Source: an uncultured Clostridia bacterium
GTDB lineage: Bacteria > Bacillota > Clostridia > Christensenellales > Aristaeellaceae
Assembly: GCA_946626395.1 (NCBI GenBank)
Contig: CAMOUF010000152.1
Coordinates: 1 to 22,896, forward strand
Direction of reading: 5' to 3'
Length of the DNA stretch: 22,896 nt
The notes under the pieces were generated by a model, which saw only the letters and a list, made by a program, of their open reading frames with translations, did not search any database and was not told the origin of the DNA. Position 1 is the stretch's first letter, and each line of letters starts with the position of its first letter. The position numbers were made by a program, and so were the translations under genes. Shown piece after piece: positions 20,647 through 22,896 of this stretch.

Positions 20647-20663
20647 TAACATATTGTATGTTA
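20647..20663. promoter_or_regulatory. Palindrome in the antiporter-lysR intergenic region, probable LysR operator
   Basis: TAACATA-TTG-TATGTTA is a perfect 7-bp inverted repeat with a three-base centre and fits the LysR T-N11-A pattern. It sits about 80-90 bases from both divergent start codons in an AT-rich gap. LysR proteins usually bind such sites to control themselves and the divergent gene. Confidence 0.6.
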
Positions 20664-20693
20664 TACTTATTTTGACATAAAGTAAAATGATAA

Positions 20694-20722
20694 TTCAATT
20701 GATCCTCATAATAAATTATAAT
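20694..20722 (+). promoter_or_regulatory. Possible promoter of the lysR gene
   Basis: TTCAAT (20694-20699), 17-bp spacer, perfect TATAAT (20717-20722). A TTGACA at 20672-20677 has no -10 partner at a normal distance. If this promoter is used, the ATG at 20721 lies inside the -10 and the gene must start at 20736. Confidence 0.35.
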
Positions 20723-20735
20723 GGATGTGACGAAA

Positions 20736-21641
20736 ATGCTGGACCCCCGTATGGAAAGCCTGCTGATGATCTGTGACAAGAACAGCTTTACCAAGGCCGC
20801 CGAAGCCCTTTCATTGACCCAGCCCGCCATCAGCCATCATATCCGGGGCCTGGAAACGGAGATGGGCGTCCGGTTGTTTTACCGCAGCCGGAGCGAATTG
20901 AAGCTGACGGCGGAAGGGGAAATCGTGGAGCGGTATGCCCGCAGGATCAAGGGCATGTATGAAAAGCTGAACCGCGCCCTGGCCGACGCCCAGCGGCAGA
21001 TGACGTCCCTCCGGGTAGGCATTACCCACACGGCGGAAAGCAGCCTAATCGCGGAAGTTCTGGCCAAATACAGCACCTCCAACACCGGCATAAGATTAAC
21101 GATCATCACAGATACCATAAAAAATCTTTATGAACAATTGGATCAGTACGAACTGGATTTGGCCATCGTGGAGGGAAAGCCCCCGGAAGGGGACATGAAC
21201 GGCCTGCTACTGGATACGGATTATCTGGTGTGCGTGGTGTGCAATGAGAGCCCGCTGGCGAAAAAGAGCATGGTGACGCTGACGGATATCCGCAAAGAGA
21301 AGATGATCCTGCGGCTGCCGGGCTCCGGCACGCAAAACCTGTTTGTTTCTCACCTGGAAAGCATTGGCATGTCCATCAACGAATTCGACGTGGTGCTGGA
21401 GGTGGACAACATCGCCACCATCAAGGATTTGATTCGCAAGAACATGGGCATTTCCATTCTGGCCCATAGCGCCTGCCTGGACGAGCTGCGCAAAGGAAAG
21501 CTAACGGCTTTGCCTATTGAAAACCTGAGCATGGTGCGGCAGATCAATATCCTCTATCATAAGGACTTTCCCCACCCGGAAATCCTTCAGGCCATCACCC
21601 GTCTCTATCGGGATGCCGCGCGGCTGTATACCGCTTCATAG
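20736..21641 (+). CDS. LysR family transcriptional regulator
   Basis: About 301 residues. The N-terminal winged helix-turn-helix is standard (MESLLMICDKNSFTKAAEALSL, TQPAISHHIRGLETEMGVRLFYR, KLTAEGEIV), followed by a linker helix and the two-lobed effector domain (LRVGITHTAESSLIAEVL, ELDLAIVEGKPP, ILRLPGSGTQNLF, NMGISILAHSACLDEL). It binds DNA as a tetramer and responds to an unknown small molecule. The start is uncertain: ATG 20736 (MLDPRM) fits the family and the promoter, while ATG 20721 has no ribosome site and overlaps a TATAAT. It is divergent from the antiporter gene across the palindrome at 20647, so that gene is the likely target. Confidence 0.93.
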   Translation: MLDPRMESLLMICDKNSFTKAAEALSLTQPAISHHIRGLETEMGVRLFYRSRSELKLTAEGEIVERYARRIKGMYEKLNRALADAQRQMTSLRVGITHTAESSLIAEVLAKYSTSNTGIRLTIITDTIKNLYEQLDQYELDLAIVEGKPPEGDMNGLLLDTDYLVCVVCNESPLAKKSMVTLTDIRKEKMILRLPGSGTQNLFVSHLESIGMSINEFDVVLEVDNIATIKDLIRKNMGISILAHSACLDELRKGKLTALPIENLSMVRQINILYHKDFPHPEILQAITRLYRDAARLYTAS

Positions 21642-21656
21642 ATTTCTTTCATGATG

Positions 21657-21699
21657 AAAAGGAAACCATCCGTCCGCTAGTACGAATGGTTTCCTTTTT
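21657..21699. terminator. Bidirectional terminator between lysR and the symporter gene
   Basis: AAAAGGAAACCAT (21657-21669) pairs perfectly with ATGGTTTCCTTTT (21686-21698). T runs follow on both strands (TTTTTGCTTTTTT on plus, TTTTCAT on minus). It lies between the convergent stop codons of lysR and the symporter. Confidence 0.9.
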
Positions 21700-21712
21700 G
21701 CTTTTTTCTTTC

Positions 21713-22896
21713 TTATTGGTCATCCCCCAGGGCTTCCGTCTGGCGCACGGTGACCTTTACGTTATAGCAGGAGAAGGCGTCCTCTACCAGGGCCCGATCG
21801 GGCTTGGGGGTGATGAAGCTGACCAGCGGCACCAGGATCAGCCCGGCGATCATGCAGAACGCGCCCGCGTTGATGGGGGACTGAAGGCTGGGCGGGAAGC
21901 TGGAGCGAACGAAGATATTGGCCAGCATCACCACGGTGGAGAACACAAAGCTCACCCAGCAGGCAGCCTTGGTGGTGCGCTTCCAATACAGGCCATAGAG
22001 GAAGGGAGCCAGGAAAGCGCCCGCCAGCGCGCCCCAGCTGACGCCCATGAGCTGGGCGATGAAGGTCACGTTGGAGCGGTACTGGATAATGGCCAGCACC
22101 ACGGAAATGGCGATGAAGCCCACGATCAGGCCGCGCATCCACTTGACCTGCTTCTTTTCATCCATGTCCTTGATGATGTTGTCCTTGAGGAAATCCAGCG
22201 TCAGTGTGGAGGAGGAGGCCAGTACCAGAGAGGACAGGGTGCTCATGGAGGCGGACAGCACCAGGATCACCACCACAGCGATCAAAAGATCCGGCAGCCC
22301 GGAAAGCATGCCGGGCACCACCGCGTCAAAGCCGCCCACCGGCGTTCCTGCTTCCGTTACACCGATCACATCGGAAAACAGCCGTCCAAACCCGCCCAGG
22401 AAGTAGCAGCCGCCCGCCACGATGAAAGCAAAAGCGGTGGAAATGATCATGCCCTTATTGATGGCGCCTTCACTCTTGATGGCGTAGAATTTTTGCACCA
22501 TCTGGGGCAGGCCCCAGGTGCCCAGGGAGGTCAGGATCACCACACCCAGCAGGTTCAGGGGATCGGGGCCAAAGAAGGAATTGAACACGCCGGGGGAGGC
22601 GGACACAGTTTCGTCCTTTACCTGGGCCAGCCCGTCCAGCGCGGCCAGGAAGCCGCCTTTGCTGCCCAGCACCGCGGCAATGACTGCCACGATGCCGAAC
22701 ACCATAATGATGCCCTGAATAAAATCGTTGATGGCGGTGGCCATATAGCCGCCCGCGATCACGTAAACGGCGGTAAGCACGGCCATGCCCGCCACGCACC
22801 ACTCGTAAGGGATATTGAACGCCATGCCGAACAGGCGTGAAAGACCGTTATATACCGTCGCGGTGGAGGGGGTCAGGAAAATAAAGGTGATCACCG
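21713..22896 (-). CDS. Sodium:solute symporter (SSS family), N-terminus beyond window
   Basis: About 394 residues are visible; full SSS proteins have about 480-520, so the first three or so helices lie beyond the right edge. The GTG at 22894 is only an internal codon. Many hydrophobic helices, with AGGYMATAINDFIQGIIMVFG, GTWGLPQMVQKFYAIKS, and the Na2-site helix VLSASMSTLSSLVLASSSTLTLD, identify the family. The overall pattern is closest to PutP/PanF-type carriers for proline, pantothenate or monocarboxylates; the substrate cannot be fixed. The C-terminus is a short hydrophilic tail. Convergent with lysR. Confidence 0.9.
   Translation of the reverse strand, partial: VITFIFLTPSTATVYNGLSRLFGMAFNIPYEWCVAGMAVLTAVYVIAGGYMATAINDFIQGIIMVFGIVAVIAAVLGSKGGFLAALDGLAQVKDETVSASPGVFNSFFGPDPLNLLGVVILTSLGTWGLPQMVQKFYAIKSEGAINKGMIISTAFAFIVAGGCYFLGGFGRLFSDVIGVTEAGTPVGGFDAVVPGMLSGLPDLLIAVVVILVLSASMSTLSSLVLASSSTLTLDFLKDNIIKDMDEKKQVKWMRGLIVGFIAISVVLAIIQYRSNVTFIAQLMGVSWGALAGAFLAPFLYGLYWKRTTKAACWVSFVFSTVVMLANIFVRSSFPPSLQSPINAGAFCMIAGLILVPLVSFITPKPDRALVEDAFSCYNVKVTVRQTEALGDDQ

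Noticed and set aside
21686..22840. 384-codon plus-strand frame rich in His, Gly and Gln
   Set aside because: Antisense to the sodium:solute symporter; the odd composition is what the complement of a membrane protein gene gives.
1..22896. CRISPR array, tRNA or rRNA genes, prophage, toxin-antitoxin or restriction systems
   Set aside because: I saw no regularly spaced repeats, no tRNA cloverleaf or rRNA segment in the gaps, and no gene of these families.

Overview
The window looks like chromosomal DNA from an endospore-forming, moderately high-GC member of the Clostridia (Bacillota). This rests on four sporulation or germination genes (spoIIE, gpr, spoIIP and a tiny unannotated spoVM), strong AGGAGG-type ribosome binding sites, sigma-A promoters with 17-18 bp spacers, and many intrinsic terminators. 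A finer placement (for example a Christensenellales-like gut lineage) is only a guess.

Layout. 1-287 is the 3' end of a probable sugar-binding lipoprotein gene with its terminator. Directly behind that terminator (360 to about 775) lies the 5' half of a group IIC intron without its reverse transcriptase. 776-1120 holds hairpins, a tandem repeat and a motif that recurs near 17.65 kb, but no gene. 1121-5049 (minus) carries spoIIE, with its own Spo0A-type promoter, and an unusual flavoprotein. 5136-5774 (plus) is an orphan pentapeptide-repeat protein. 5823-8788 (minus) is a translationally coupled pair: a large unknown coiled-coil protein and a SpoU/TrmH RNA methyltransferase. 8930-10243 (minus) is aspartate kinase, divergent from the tsaE-tsaB-rimI operon (10474-12114, plus), which makes the tRNA t6A machinery but lacks tsaD here. 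After the rimI terminator comes a second, internally deleted group IIC intron (12175-12756).

From 12761 to 17400 (minus) lie a DegV protein, a membrane protein coupled to murI, the gpr-spoIIP pair (same order as in Bacillus subtilis), and a zinc-ribbon protein. 17778-18828 (plus) is a DRTGG-PHP pair. 18925-19213 (plus) is a two-gene small-protein unit behind a sigma-E-like promoter: a 64-residue membrane protein and SpoVM. A CPA2-type antiporter (minus) and a LysR regulator (plus) diverge around a palindrome at 20647-20663. A sodium:solute symporter (minus) runs off the right edge.

The sporulation genes fit one story: SpoIIE activates sigma-F in the forespore, SpoIIP thins septal and forespore peptidoglycan for engulfment, SpoVM marks the forespore surface for coat assembly, and GPR degrades SASPs at germination. 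The most interesting items are the micro-gene spoVM, the two degenerate group IIC introns each parked directly behind a terminator hairpin, the spoIIE control region, and the unknown 724-residue protein.
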